Shown here piece after piece: positions 9,491 through 18,788 of a stretch of DNA of 64,000 nucleotides (position 1 is the stretch's first letter; every line of letters begins with the position of its first letter). Position numbers and translations under genes: made by a program. Below the pieces are notes generated by a model that ran no database searches, was not told the origin of the DNA, and saw only the letters and a program-made list of their open reading frames with translations. The stretch comes from an uncultured Ruminococcus sp. GTDB lineage: Bacteria > Bacillota > Clostridia > Oscillospirales > Ruminococcaceae. Location of the stretch: NCBI GenBank assembly GCA_934474025.1, contig CAKSMF010000006.1, positions 62,001 to 126,000 on the forward strand, in the 5' to 3' direction.

Positions 9491-9916
9491 ATGGAATATA
9501 AGTTTTATGGCTGGAAAATGGCATCAGTCAAACCTATAAATAATAAATATCCAATTCATTCATTGTTGGATTTATATGATGCACTTTCAGAAATATGGTC
9601 TGCGGATACCTGTGCTCCAAGACTCAGAAGTAAATGGAATACTGACAATAAAACTTTAGGACAATGTTCAATAACTGCTTTTCTTGTTCAGGATATTTTT
9701 GGCGGAAAAGTTTATGGAATACTTCGTGACGGTGGTAATTATCATTGTTATAATGTAATTGACAATTGTGTTTTTGACCTTACTAGCGAGCAGTTTGGTG
9801 ATGAAAAACTTGTATATGAAAACAATCCTGAACAGTTTAGAGATATTCATTTTGCAAAAGAAGAAAAAAGATTGAGATACGAATTGCTAAAAAAAGAACT
9901 TGAAAAATATTATTAA
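9491..9916 (+). CDS. YunG-family protein
   Basis: 141 residues, no signal peptide or membrane segment. The core, GQCSITAFLVQDIFGG, followed by YHCYNVID and FDLTSEQFG, matches my memory of the Bacillus YunG family, a small group of unknown function. Its Cys, His and Asp spacing recalls papain- or transglutaminase-like folds, so a hydrolase activity is possible but unproven. AAGGAGG lies six bases before ATG 9491. It is a single gene between its own promoter and the structured RNA region downstream. Confidence 0.65.
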   Translation: MEYKFYGWKMASVKPINNKYPIHSLLDLYDALSEIWSADTCAPRLRSKWNTDNKTLGQCSITAFLVQDIFGGKVYGILRDGGNYHCYNVIDNCVFDLTSEQFGDEKLVYENNPEQFRDIHFAKEEKRLRYELLKKELEKYY

Positions 9917-9930
9917 ATTCAACAAAACTT

Positions 9931-10113
9931 TGAATCCCCCGCTTCTTTAAGCGGCGGACATTGTAAAATGGCAGTGGGAGCGGAAAGAATTGGTATCTCC
10001 CACTGACATGAAATCAATCCGCTTGATAGATTCTTCAAAATATAATATACTGAATATGACATTATAAGTCAGGGAGGTCATGGACAGAATGCCCTGTGGA
10101 TTGAAACAAATCA
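9931..10113 (+). ncRNA. Structured RNA-like region upstream of recD2 (unidentified)
   Basis: This non-coding stretch folds into several strong helices: CCGCTT/AAGCGG with a 4-base loop (9939-9954); CAGTGGGAG/CTCCCACTG, a perfect 9-bp stem (9972-10005); a long-range pairing of TCAATCC (10014-10020) with GGATTGA (10098-10104); and inside it CAGGG/CCCTG (10070-10074 with 10091-10095). Local GC is higher than in the surroundings. It may be a free RNA, a leader of recD2, or an element-associated guide RNA of the HEARO/omega class; no such assignment is proven. It could be read on either strand. Confidence 0.5.
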
Positions 10114-10158
10114 ATGGTAGAACTTTCAGATAAAAATATAAGATAACAGGTAAAATGT

Positions 10159-12285
10159 ATGACTAAGATTAGAGGAGTAGTAGAAAGAATTACATATCAG
10201 AGTGCTGAAAACGGCTATAGTGTGTTGCGTGTAGCTGTAAAGGATTATAATGAACTTGTAACCGTTGTCGGAAATCTGATTGATGTAAATGTTGGTTCAG
10301 TTCTTTTAATTGAGGGAGAATGGACAGTAAATAAAAAATATGGCACTCAGTTTAGTGCATATAAATGGGAAGAGACTGTTCCTGCCACGGCTTTCGGAAT
10401 TGAAAAGTATCTTGGTAGCGGATTGATAAAAGGTGTAGGACCTAAATTTGCAAAGCGTATTGTTGATATGTTCGGAACGGATACTATTTCAGTTATTGAG
10501 GATAATCCGGAACAGTTAAGCGAAGTAGAGGGCATTGGTGAAAAACGTATAGAAATGATTGTGAAAAGCTGGGAACAACAAAAAGAAATCAAAAATATTA
10601 TGCTTTTTCTACAGAGTCATGATGTAAGTACAACTTTTGCAACAAAAATTTATAAAAAGTATGGAAATAAAAGTATCGAAATTGTAAAAGCAAATCCATA
10701 TAAATTAGCCGATGACATATGGGGAATAGGATTTAAAACCGCTGATAATATTGCATCAAAGCTGAATTTTGATAAAAATTGCTTTATAAGATGCAGAAGC
10801 GGAATCTTATATACATTGAATCAATTGGCAGATGATGGTCATGTTTATGCCGAAAAAGAACAATTGATTAAAAAAAGTTCCGAGTTGCTTGATATTGAAC
10901 AAAATTTTATAGTTGAGGCACTTGAAAAAATTTTGAATACAAATGATTTGATTCTTGATGAAGAAGCTATTTATTTACCAACATTCTATATGGCAGAAAT
11001 AGGTATAGCACACAGACTAAAACTATTGAATAATTCTCCTGCAAGAATAAATACTAATCTGAAAGTGAATATTTCAAGATTACAAGAAAAAATCGGCATT
11101 GAATATGATGAGATTCAGGCAAAAGGTATTCAACAGGCGGTAACAGCAAAAGTAATGATTCTTACCGGCGGACCAGGTACAGGAAAAACAACCACAGCGC
11201 TTGGAATTATACGTATTTTGCAAATTATGGGAATGCATATTCTGCTTGCTGCTCCGACAGGACGTGCTGCAAAACGTATGACGGAAACAACCGGCATGGA
11301 AGCGAAAACAATACACAGACTACTTGAATTTAAGCCTTCTGGTGGATATCAAAGAAATGAAAAAAATATGCTTGACGGTGATGTGTTGATTATTGATGAA
11401 TCTTCTATGATTGATGTTATTCTTATGAATTCATTGATGAAAGCTATTCCACCACATATGAAACTTATTCTTATAGGAGACATTGACCAACTACCATCTG
11501 TAGGGGCAGGAAATGTTTTACGTGATATTATAGATTCAAATCAATTTTCGGTTATCAGATTGACAAAAATTTTCAGACAGGCACAATCAAGCAGAATTAT
11601 TATGAATGCCCATAAAATTAATGAGGGAAGATATCCGGATTTAAGCAACGGAAAAAATACAGATTTTTTCTTTATAGAAGCGGAAGAGCCTGAAATTGCT
11701 GCAAATACAATTGTAGAACTTGTAAAATCCAGACTTCCGAAATATTATCATATATCACCATCCAGTATTCAGGTACTTTCGCCCATGCAGAAAGGAATGG
11801 TCGGTGCGTCAAATCTTAATATTCTGTTGCAGGACGCAATTAATCCAAGCGATAAATGCCTGTATCGTGCGGGACGTTCTTTCAGACAGAATGACAAAGT
11901 TATGCAGATTCGCAATAATTATGACAAGGAAGTTTTCAACGGCGATATTGGTTTTATTTCGGAAATTGATTTTGATAATAATAAACTTAATGTTGCATTT
12001 GACAACAGAATTATTGAATATGATATAACTGAACTTGATGAACTTGTACAGGCTTATGCAATTACAATTCATAAATCACAGGGTTCTGAATATCCTGTAG
12101 TTGTTATGCCTGTAATGATGACGCATTTCATTATGTTGCAAAGAAACCTTATTTATACAGGAATTACAAGGGCAAAGAAAGTACTTGTAATTGTCGGAAC
12201 AAAAAAAGCTGTTTCATACTCAGTAAGAAATGTTACTGTTACTAAACGAAATACAAAACTAAAAGAACGTTTACAGGAAGTTTGA
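10159..12285 (+). CDS. recD2: ATP-dependent 5'-3' DNA helicase RecD2
   Basis: 708 residues, the usual size of RecD2 (RecD/TraA family without RecBC). The N-terminal OB-like region is followed by helix-hairpin-helix repeats (GVGPKFAKRI, VEGIGEKRIE, IWGIGFKTAD). Then comes an SF1B helicase core with Walker A GGPGTGKTT (about 337-345), Walker B in IIDESSMID, and motif VI-like TGITRAKKVLVIVG near the C-terminus. It acts in replication-fork and recombination repair. Only a weak AGG precedes ATG 10159, and a structured RNA-like segment lies immediately upstream, which may affect expression. Confidence 0.95.
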   Translation: MTKIRGVVERITYQSAENGYSVLRVAVKDYNELVTVVGNLIDVNVGSVLLIEGEWTVNKKYGTQFSAYKWEETVPATAFGIEKYLGSGLIKGVGPKFAKRIVDMFGTDTISVIEDNPEQLSEVEGIGEKRIEMIVKSWEQQKEIKNIMLFLQSHDVSTTFATKIYKKYGNKSIEIVKANPYKLADDIWGIGFKTADNIASKLNFDKNCFIRCRSGILYTLNQLADDGHVYAEKEQLIKKSSELLDIEQNFIVEALEKILNTNDLILDEEAIYLPTFYMAEIGIAHRLKLLNNSPARINTNLKVNISRLQEKIGIEYDEIQAKGIQQAVTAKVMILTGGPGTGKTTTALGIIRILQIMGMHILLAAPTGRAAKRMTETTGMEAKTIHRLLEFKPSGGYQRNEKNMLDGDVLIIDESSMIDVILMNSLMKAIPPHMKLILIGDIDQLPSVGAGNVLRDIIDSNQFSVIRLTKIFRQAQSSRIIMNAHKINEGRYPDLSNGKNTDFFFIEAEEPEIAANTIVELVKSRLPKYYHISPSSIQVLSPMQKGMVGASNLNILLQDAINPSDKCLYRAGRSFRQNDKVMQIRNNYDKEVFNGDIGFISEIDFDNNKLNVAFDNRIIEYDITELDELVQAYAITIHKSQGSEYPVVVMPVMMTHFIMLQRNLIYTGITRAKKVLVIVGTKKAVSYSVRNVTVTKRNTKLKERLQEV

Positions 12286-12293
12286 AAAAAATA

Positions 12294-12330
12294 AAACTCA
12301 GTCACAATAAAGTGTGGCTGAGTTTTTTTA
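12294..12330. terminator. Bidirectional terminator between recD2 and the exoprotein operon
   Basis: AAACTCAGTCACA pairs with TGTGGCTGAGTTT around a 6-base loop, with T-runs on both strands. It serves recD2 on the plus strand and the small peptide gene on the minus strand. Confidence 0.88.
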
Positions 12331-12334
12331 TTAA

Positions 12335-12451
12335 TTATTCAAAGTCAACTTCGGCAGGAACGAATTCATATCTGTTGTCACTTGTAGTGATAACATCTTC
12401 TGTTTCAAATTCTATGATTTCTATTTCTGGAGATTCGTAAATTTCTTTCAT
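12335..12451 (-). CDS. 38-residue acidic peptide gene behind the exoprotein
   Basis: ATG 12451 is preceded by AGAGAGG at a spacing of seven bases and runs for 38 codons to TAA. The peptide begins MKEIYESPEIEIIEFETED, then VITTSDNRYE, and is strongly acidic with no Cys and no signal peptide. Tyr-x-x-Pro near the N-terminus resembles lasso or other RiPP leader motifs, but no maturation enzyme is present next to it. It starts 30 bases after the exoprotein stop and ends at a terminator, so it is the last gene of that operon. The function is unknown; RiPP-like precursor is a hypothesis only. Confidence 0.6.
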   Translation of the reverse strand: MKEIYESPEIEIIEFETEDVITTSDNRYEFVPAEVDFE

Positions 12452-12481
12452 GATAAAACCTCTCTTTCTTGATTGCATACT

Positions 12482-15400
12482 TTAACCTTGTTGGCGTACT
12501 TTAGCAGCTTCATTAAAAGCTCTAAGTGCTGAAACTGATGTTTTAAGTTTATCGGAATAAGTTTTTCCGTAATCTCTTAAAACATTATAACAATATGACA
12601 TAGCACTGCATTGTATAGTTGAAGAAATACTTTCATCTTGCTTACTTGTTGCAGAGAATGTAAATGTTTTATCTAATTCCCATGCTTTGAGACCTTCAAA
12701 TGAAATGCAATAATAGTCTCCATAAGGAATTGGCATAAAATGAGTGTAGTTAACAGTGAAATCAATGGTATCAATATCAACATTTTCAGCTGGCTTGAAA
12801 TAAAGATTTAAAGTTGTTTTGGATTTTAACATGAGGTCAAAGCCAACGAATTCACCGAGTTGACTTTTTGTGTTAACTGATTTGTACTGTTCAAGAGCAG
12901 AAGCGTCAAGAATCGGAACATTTTTATCATCATCTGACAAAATGGAATTTGCGAGATTATTTTTATTACCATTAAAGTAAATCTGTGAAGTTGCACCAAG
13001 ATTCAGGAGTGCTTTAACTAAGTTGATATCACTTTCATTATAATCTTCTTTATGAGAAAGCAAGTATTCTGCATATTCAACTACAGAATATGTATATTCC
13101 TTACTGCTGTTTCCTTCACCGTCAAATAACTGTGCACGAATTTCGCCTGTCATTTGTGAGGATAATACTCCGCAAGAGAATACATAATATGTTGTATACT
13201 GGTCCATACTTGTATCTGGGTAAGCTTCATAAGTATGTAATGTTTTAATTGTTCCGTCTGGAAGTGTGAACTGCATATATGCATCAGGGTCATTAATGAC
13301 ATCATCAGAAAGTGCCATATAGAAATTTACACCGATATTTCCGTCTAAACTAAGTGTATATCCCTCAAGATGTGCACCTATTTCTAATGCTTCGCCACAA
13401 TTCGGACAAAAACGTAGACCACCTTCAGTGATTACGAAGTGTTCATCTTGCTCGTTTTCATTGTTGGTATAAATAGGACAATGGTTTTCATCTTTATAAA
13501 CTTTGTCGCCGTCAAATACAGGATAATAATCTTTATTTTCGCCTGAGAGAGTCTGACTCCAACCTGCATCTGCATCGCCACATGAAAGAAGATATGCCAC
13601 TTTACCACTGCAAAAATCTTTTAAAGACCTTGCTTTTCCGTCTACATAATTAAAAAATGTATTGTCTCCATTGCAATATTTGCGATAATAGCAATTTGAA
13701 AATGTAGTTGCATAACGGTGAGAAACGCCAATTAAAGATCCGACATCATCGTTACCAGTTATTGTACCTACATTATAGCAATTTGATATTTTAGTGTTAT
13801 AACTATATTCGTTGATTGTTCCAATTAACCCTCCAACATTAGCATCAGCAGTTAATGAACCTGTATTATAACAATTTGATATTGTAGTGCTATCACTATT
13901 TTCAATTTCTCCAATTAACCCTCCAACATGATTACTTCCAGCAGTTACTGCACCTGTATTATAGCAACCTGTCATTGTTGTATTATAGCTATTCCCAATT
14001 AACCCTCCAGCAAAACCTATATTAGTATCATTATTAGTATCATTGGCAGTTATTGCACCTGTATTATAGCAATCTGTTATTGTTGTATTACTATAGTTAA
14101 GTCCAATCAAACCACCAACGCTGTTTAGAGCTGTTACTTCGCTCTCATTATGACAATTTTTTAGTGTGCCAAAATTTTCTCCGACGATGCCTCCTGTAAC
14201 AGAATCGTTAATGTTTACTGAACCTTGCATATAGCAATTCTCTATTGTGCCACGATTAATTCCTACTATGCCTCCGGTTACGCAACTGCTTTCAACTTTT
14301 CCGTTAATTCCCAAGTTTTTAATGGTAGCACCTGATAAAGTATTAGCAAAAAATCCGCAAGCATCTTCATCAGAGTCTAAATAACCAGAATGATTAGATG
14401 TAATGTAAATATTATTTATTTTATGACCATTACCGTCAAATGTACCACTGTAATTTTTAATAGATGTCCATTCACTGTCATCAAAAGTTATATCATCTGT
14501 AAGTGCAGCATTTGCATCTGAATGACCATTATTTACATAATCAGCAAACCATGCAAGGTCTTTTTGGCTATCAATCTGATAAACAATTTCGTCTTTACCG
14601 TCACCATTGATATCGTATTCTTTGTAAGGGATAGTTACGGTAACTGTGCATTTAGCACCTTCTTTGGTGACAGCATCACATTGTGTTAAATCAAGTCTTA
14701 TTTTTATTGTTGCAGAATCAGGTGCATCAACCAAAATATATTCTCCATCATAAGTGAGTTCAGTTTCCACATCATTTTTTAAATAGGATTCTGCATCTAA
14801 TCCCCAGGAGCCACCAAAACTTCCACCTATAAATCCCCTAAATCTAAAAAAATAATTATTACTTTCTGGAACATTATAATAAGTTATCTCATATATGTTA
14901 TCTTCAATTTCAGTTAGTTTATTTTCGGAACTACTGGGGTTGTTATCTATACCATTAAGCCAGTTACTATTACCATTACCATAAACGGATACTGAATCGA
15001 CACTATTTTCTACATCTCCTGTGATAGAAACTTTGTTTGTAGTAGGATTATAAGTAATTATAACTTCTGATTCATCTTTTGTTGAATTAAAAATAAGCTT
15101 ATCAGAGTCATCAATATAATAATTGTTTATTATATCTGCTTCATTTATATCTGGGGATATAGTCCCAGATATAAATAAAGGAAAAGTACCTAATGTATGA
15201 TCATCGTCTGCTACAGTATACTTAATAATTCCGAATTTTATATTGTTGTGTTTTCCTGTTTTATATACTTTTTGATACAGACCATCTTCATTTAATGTCA
15301 TCTCATTATCTACAGCATCAGTTTCGGAAGATAATGAGTCATCATCACACTTAATAAAATAATAAATTCCATTTACTGTTTTATCGTAGGCATACGAAGT

Positions 15401-15514
15401 AATTGCAGATTCATTCTTAAAGAAAGTCACATCATTTGGCAGATATGACAGCATCGACAATGATAACACCGCTGATGCAATTATGGCTGTTCGTTTTTTC
15501 AATTTTCTTGTCAT
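12482..15514 (-). CDS. Large secreted GLUG-repeat protein
   Basis: About 1010 residues. There is an N-terminal signal peptide (basic MTRKLKKR, then a hydrophobic core). Next comes a region with one EF-hand-like DINGDGKDE, then a block of GLUG-type repeats (about 385-615) in which GGLIG...NCYNTG units recur, predicting a beta-helix. After a zinc-ribbon-like CPNCGEALE (about 704) follows a ~290-residue C-terminal domain of the kind found in Ruminococcus exoproteins. No sortase signal or clear dockerin is present. ATG 15514 is used because GGGGG lies upstream; the ATG at 15535 overlaps that site. Likely role: surface or matrix adhesion (inference). Confidence 0.82.
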   Translation of the reverse strand: MTRKLKKRTAIIASAVLSLSMLSYLPNDVTFFKNESAITSYAYDKTVNGIYYFIKCDDDSLSSETDAVDNEMTLNEDGLYQKVYKTGKHNNIKFGIIKYTVADDDHTLGTFPLFISGTISPDINEADIINNYYIDDSDKLIFNSTKDESEVIITYNPTTNKVSITGDVENSVDSVSVYGNGNSNWLNGIDNNPSSSENKLTEIEDNIYEITYYNVPESNNYFFRFRGFIGGSFGGSWGLDAESYLKNDVETELTYDGEYILVDAPDSATIKIRLDLTQCDAVTKEGAKCTVTVTIPYKEYDINGDGKDEIVYQIDSQKDLAWFADYVNNGHSDANAALTDDITFDDSEWTSIKNYSGTFDGNGHKINNIYITSNHSGYLDSDEDACGFFANTLSGATIKNLGINGKVESSCVTGGIVGINRGTIENCYMQGSVNINDSVTGGIVGENFGTLKNCHNESEVTALNSVGGLIGLNYSNTTITDCYNTGAITANDTNNDTNIGFAGGLIGNSYNTTMTGCYNTGAVTAGSNHVGGLIGEIENSDSTTISNCYNTGSLTADANVGGLIGTINEYSYNTKISNCYNVGTITGNDDVGSLIGVSHRYATTFSNCYYRKYCNGDNTFFNYVDGKARSLKDFCSGKVAYLLSCGDADAGWSQTLSGENKDYYPVFDGDKVYKDENHCPIYTNNENEQDEHFVITEGGLRFCPNCGEALEIGAHLEGYTLSLDGNIGVNFYMALSDDVINDPDAYMQFTLPDGTIKTLHTYEAYPDTSMDQYTTYYVFSCGVLSSQMTGEIRAQLFDGEGNSSKEYTYSVVEYAEYLLSHKEDYNESDINLVKALLNLGATSQIYFNGNKNNLANSILSDDDKNVPILDASALEQYKSVNTKSQLGEFVGFDLMLKSKTTLNLYFKPAENVDIDTIDFTVNYTHFMPIPYGDYYCISFEGLKAWELDKTFTFSATSKQDESISSTIQCSAMSYCYNVLRDYGKTYSDKLKTSVSALRAFNEAAKVRQQG

Positions 15515-15665
15515 AAAATTATTCCCCCTATACATGAATTAAGGTTTATGTTCGTTTTTTTAATGGCAGAAAGGAATATTAATTTTCCCCCTATTCCACT
15601 GTCATTTTTGTCAATAAAATCCCCGTTTGTAAAAACAGAGAAGTATTTAATAATATGTTGTTGTC

Positions 15666-15694
15666 ATTATAGCATATTATTCCATATTTGTCAA
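15666..15694 (-). promoter_or_regulatory. Consensus promoter of the GLUG exoprotein
   Basis: On the minus strand: TTGACA (15694-15689), 17-bp spacer, TATAAT (15671-15666). It predicts a 5' leader of about 145 bases in which the purine block ATAGGGGGAA occurs twice, the second copy being the ribosome binding site. Confidence 0.85.
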
Positions 15695-15753
15695 TAGTTT
15701 TTTTGTGAATAATTATCAACAATGGTTGAATTAATATGTTGTATAATTTTTTA

Positions 15754-15782
15754 TTTACAATAATTTGGATATGTTGTATAAT
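15754..15782 (+). promoter_or_regulatory. Promoter of the peptidase/ABC operon with duplicated -10
   Basis: TTTACA (15754-15759), 17-bp spacer, TATAAT (15777-15782). The 15-mer ATATGTTGTATAATT, which contains this -10, is repeated exactly 35 bp upstream (15734-15748), where no good -35 is seen. Confidence 0.65.
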
Positions 15783-15848
15783 TAATTATATTAAATCGTT
15801 ACAGAAAAAACTTTCATGTAGCGAAATTTTTTTAAAAAGGTGTTATGA

Positions 15849-16277
15849 ATGAAAAAATCAACATTTGAGCAGGAAATTCAAAAATCTGGAAAGCTCATAT
15901 ATACAAACGTAGGGAACAGCATGATGCCATTTATCCGGCAAGGGAGAGATATTCTAATAATATCAAAAGTCAATGGCAGATTAAAACGCTATGATGTACC
16001 TTTATATAAACGTGACAGCGGACAGTATGTTCTGCATAGGATTCTGAAAGTCAGAAAAGATGATTATATTATTTGTGGCGATAACCGTTATGTTAAAGAG
16101 TATGGAATTACTGATAGTCATATTATCGGAGTATTGACAGCAGTTATCCGCAATGGAAAGGAAATCCCTGTAACAGACTATAAATACAGAATATATGTGC
16201 ATTTATGGTGTGACTTTTTTCCGATAAGAGCAGGTATTATCCGTATAAAGCAATTTGTTGAAAGGAGGCTGAAATGA
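15849..16277 (+). CDS. S24/S26-family signal-peptidase-like protein
   Basis: 142 residues. The catalytic Ser context GNSMMPFI, the general-base region YDVPLYKRDSGQYVLHRI and the later GDNR motif match S26 signal peptidases and LexA-like S24 proteases. It lacks the N-terminal membrane anchor of ordinary type I signal peptidase, so it is a short stand-alone catalytic domain. The next gene, an ABC exporter, overlaps it by four bases (ATGA), so the two are made together. Such peptidase/exporter pairs often accompany secreted peptide systems; the substrate here is unknown. Confidence 0.78.
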   Translation: MKKSTFEQEIQKSGKLIYTNVGNSMMPFIRQGRDILIISKVNGRLKRYDVPLYKRDSGQYVLHRILKVRKDDYIICGDNRYVKEYGITDSHIIGVLTAVIRNGKEIPVTDYKYRIYVHLWCDFFPIRAGIIRIKQFVERRLK

Positions 16278-17962
16278 AAAATAATATTCTGAAATGGCTT
16301 TCTGATGTAGTCGGAAAATACAAAATAAATATTCTTATATTGTCACTTATGCAGGCGATACTTGGCGGAAGCAGTATAATATATGCATTGTTTCTGAGAA
16401 ATGGCATTGATAAGGCAACCGAAAAAAATAAATCCGGATTCATGATTGCTTTTGTTTCAATTGTTGTTCTTGTTCTTCTTCAGATAATATTAAGGGCATT
16501 TGTGCGGTGGCTGGAGGAAAATTCACGTTCTACAATAGAAAATATACTTAAATCAAGGCTTTTTGAAACCTTACTTAAAAAAGATTATGCATCTGTTACA
16601 GCGGTTCATTCTGGTGAATGGATTAACCGTTTAACTTCCGATACAAAAATATCAGCAGACGGTGCTGTAGATATTATTCCGAATATAATAGGAATGGCTG
16701 TAAAAATGTCAGGTGCATTCGTAACATTGTTTATAATAGAACCAAAGTTTATTTTTATTCTTCTTCCGGGCGGTGCAGGATTGATTCTGCTTACCTATAT
16801 GTTCAGGAAAAAATTAAAGAAACTTCACAGATTGATTCAGGAAAATGACGGTAAACTTCGCATATTCATGCAGGAACATTTAAGCAGTCTTATTATAGTG
16901 AAGAGTTTTTCTGTTGAACAGAATACAATTGAACAAGGCAATAAAAAAATGTCAGTTCATAAGGATTCAAGAATGAAACGCAATTATTTTTCAAATATAT
17001 GTAATATAGGCTTTTCTGTAGCTATGAATGGTATGTATTTAATAGGATTCATTTATTGTGGCTTTGGAATAATAAAAAATACTGTAAGTTATGGAACACT
17101 TACAGCTATATTACAGTTGATTTCACAAGTACAGTCTCCTTTTGCGAATATAACCGGATATCTTCCGAAATTTTACGCAATGGTATCGAGTGCAGAAAGG
17201 CTTCGTGAAGCAGAGGATTTTCCGAATGACTGTACCGAAAAAATTTTTAGCAAAGATGAAGTAATCAGTTTTTATAACAATGAGTTTTCAGCAATAAAAT
17301 TGAATCATGTTTTCTTCACATACAAAAACAAAGAAAATGTTATTGACAATTTGAATATTGAAATTAAAAAGGGAGAAAATATAGCTTTTATAGGACATTC
17401 AGGGTGTGGAAAATCGACAGTTTTAAAACTGATTATGTGTTTATATCATTGTGATAAAGGTAATATAGTATTGCAAAAAACTCAAGGAGAAGAAATTCCA
17501 TTAACAAGCAGGTGGCATAAATTATTTGCATATGTTCCACAAGGAAATCATCTTATGAATGGTACAATAAAAGAAATTATAACTTTTTCAGATATGCAGG
17601 TTAATGAAAAAATGCTTAACCTGGCTCTTGAAATATCATGTGCAAATGAGTTTATATCAAAGCTTGAAAATGGTATAGACACTCAATTAGGTGAAAATGG
17701 TACAGGATTATCAGAGGGACAGATGCAAAGAATAGCAATTGCAAGGGCAATATATTCTGATGCTCCGTTGCTTTTGCTTGATGAGGCAACAAGTTCACTT
17801 GACGAACAGACAGAAAGACATATTCTGGATAATCTCAAAAAAATGACAGACAAAACTGTATTGTTCGTAACACACAGGCTTGTAGCATTGGATATATGCA
17901 ATAAAGTTTTTGAATTTACAGAAAACGGCATAGAACAGAAAAAAATATCAGATACTCTATGA
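16274..17962 (+). CDS. ABC exporter, fused membrane and ATPase domains
   Basis: 562 residues: about six transmembrane helices (1-300) and an ATPase domain (about 340-560). The ATPase has Walker A GHSGCGKST, signature LSEGQMQRIAIARAI (Glu replacing the usual second Gly), Walker B LLLLDEATSSLD and switch His in FVTHRL. There is no N-terminal C39 peptidase domain; the preceding S26-like protein may supply the proteolytic step. Half-transporter architecture implies a homodimer. A peptide substrate is inferred from context. Confidence 0.88.
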   Translation: MKNNILKWLSDVVGKYKINILILSLMQAILGGSSIIYALFLRNGIDKATEKNKSGFMIAFVSIVVLVLLQIILRAFVRWLEENSRSTIENILKSRLFETLLKKDYASVTAVHSGEWINRLTSDTKISADGAVDIIPNIIGMAVKMSGAFVTLFIIEPKFIFILLPGGAGLILLTYMFRKKLKKLHRLIQENDGKLRIFMQEHLSSLIIVKSFSVEQNTIEQGNKKMSVHKDSRMKRNYFSNICNIGFSVAMNGMYLIGFIYCGFGIIKNTVSYGTLTAILQLISQVQSPFANITGYLPKFYAMVSSAERLREAEDFPNDCTEKIFSKDEVISFYNNEFSAIKLNHVFFTYKNKENVIDNLNIEIKKGENIAFIGHSGCGKSTVLKLIMCLYHCDKGNIVLQKTQGEEIPLTSRWHKLFAYVPQGNHLMNGTIKEIITFSDMQVNEKMLNLALEISCANEFISKLENGIDTQLGENGTGLSEGQMQRIAIARAIYSDAPLLLLDEATSSLDEQTERHILDNLKKMTDKTVLFVTHRLVALDICNKVFEFTENGIEQKKISDTL

Positions 17963-17978
17963 TTTTTCATTTGAGTTG

Positions 17979-18569
17979 TTAAACATATTGTTCTTCTCTG
18001 AAAGTGATTTTACCAGTTTCATGGTTCATATTTTCTACTATTGCAAGTGATTCCAGATGGTATCCAAGATTACGGATTATTTTTCCGCCTGACTGAAAAC
18101 CTTTTTCAACAGCTATTCCTATTCCCTCAACTGTTGCCCCTGATGATTGGACAATATGTATTAATCCTTGCAATGCACAACCATTTGCAAGAAAGTCATC
18201 AATAATTAATACATGGTCATTATTATTCAGAAATTTTTTTGCAACAATTATTTGATTTTTGCATTTGTGCGTGAATGATTCCACTTCTGCAATGTACATT
18301 TCGCCGTCAAGGTTAACGCTTTTAGACTTTTTGGCAAAAACAACAGGTACTCCGAAATGTTGTGCAACAATACACGCAATACCTATACCAGATGCTTCTA
18401 TTGTAAGAATTTTATTTATGTACTTGTTTTTAAAGCGATTTTTCCATTCTTTCCCCATTTCATTGAATAAATCGATATCCATTTGATGATTTAGAAAACT
18501 ATCAACTTTAAGTACATTTCCTTCTTTTACGATACCGTCTTTTATGATTCTTTCTTCTAAAAAATTCAT
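17979..18569 (-). CDS. xpt: Xanthine phosphoribosyltransferase
   Basis: 196 residues. It converts xanthine and PRPP to XMP in purine salvage. It aligns closely with Bacillus Xpt: [11 protein letters not shown] near the N-terminus, [26 protein letters not shown] in the middle, and the PRPP loop [14 protein letters not shown] 18569 is preferred because GGGAG lies seven bases upstream; ATG 18575 is too close to that site. A TATAAT lies at 18634-18629, without a good -35 and without a purine riboswitch in the short leader. Confidence 0.94.
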   Translation of the reverse strand: MNFLEERIIKDGIVKEGNVLKVDSFLNHQMDIDLFNEMGKEWKNRFKNKYINKILTIEASGIGIACIVAQHFGVPVVFAKKSKSVNLDGEMYIAEVESFTHKCKNQIIVAKKFLNNNDHVLIIDDFLANGCALQGLIHIVQSSGATVEGIGIAVEKGFQSGGKIIRNLGYHLESLAIVENMNHETGKITFREEQYV

Positions 18570-18713
18570 TTTCATTCTCCCGATTGTGTATTTTAATATC
18601 TGACAAAAATTGATTTGATATTTAAATAATTATAACACGTTAATTTGGAAAAAACAATATATATATTTAAATTTGTTGTTTTGTGATGCTTTATCAATCA
18701 AATTGCAGATACA

Positions 18714-18742
18714 TTGACACAAATGTAAAAATATGTTATAAT
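18714..18742 (+). promoter_or_regulatory. Promoter of the cardiolipin synthase gene
   Basis: TTGACA (18714-18719), 17-bp spacer, TATAAT (18737-18742), both perfect. Confidence 0.85.
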
Positions 18743-18788
18743 CAGCATTATCGGATATTAACCAATATATCTTATGAAAGGAGTTTAA

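Noticed and set aside
10070..10113. A sequence ending GTGGATTGAAAC that looks like a type I-C CRISPR repeat
   Set aside because: Single copy with no spacers, no regular repeat and no cas genes; reported as part of a structured RNA and a dispersed repeat.
11804..12072. Open frames on both strands inside recD2
   Set aside because: They overlap the conserved helicase motifs of recD2 in other frames and have no start signals.
12482..15514. Dockerin or sortase-anchored cellulosomal protein
   Set aside because: Only a single EF-hand-like DINGDG is present mid-protein and no LPxTG-like tail; GLUG repeats and a C-terminal domain are the supported features.
18570..18660. Purine riboswitch before xpt
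   Set aside because: The leader after the predicted -10 is only about 55 bases and lacks the purine aptamer core and a terminator.
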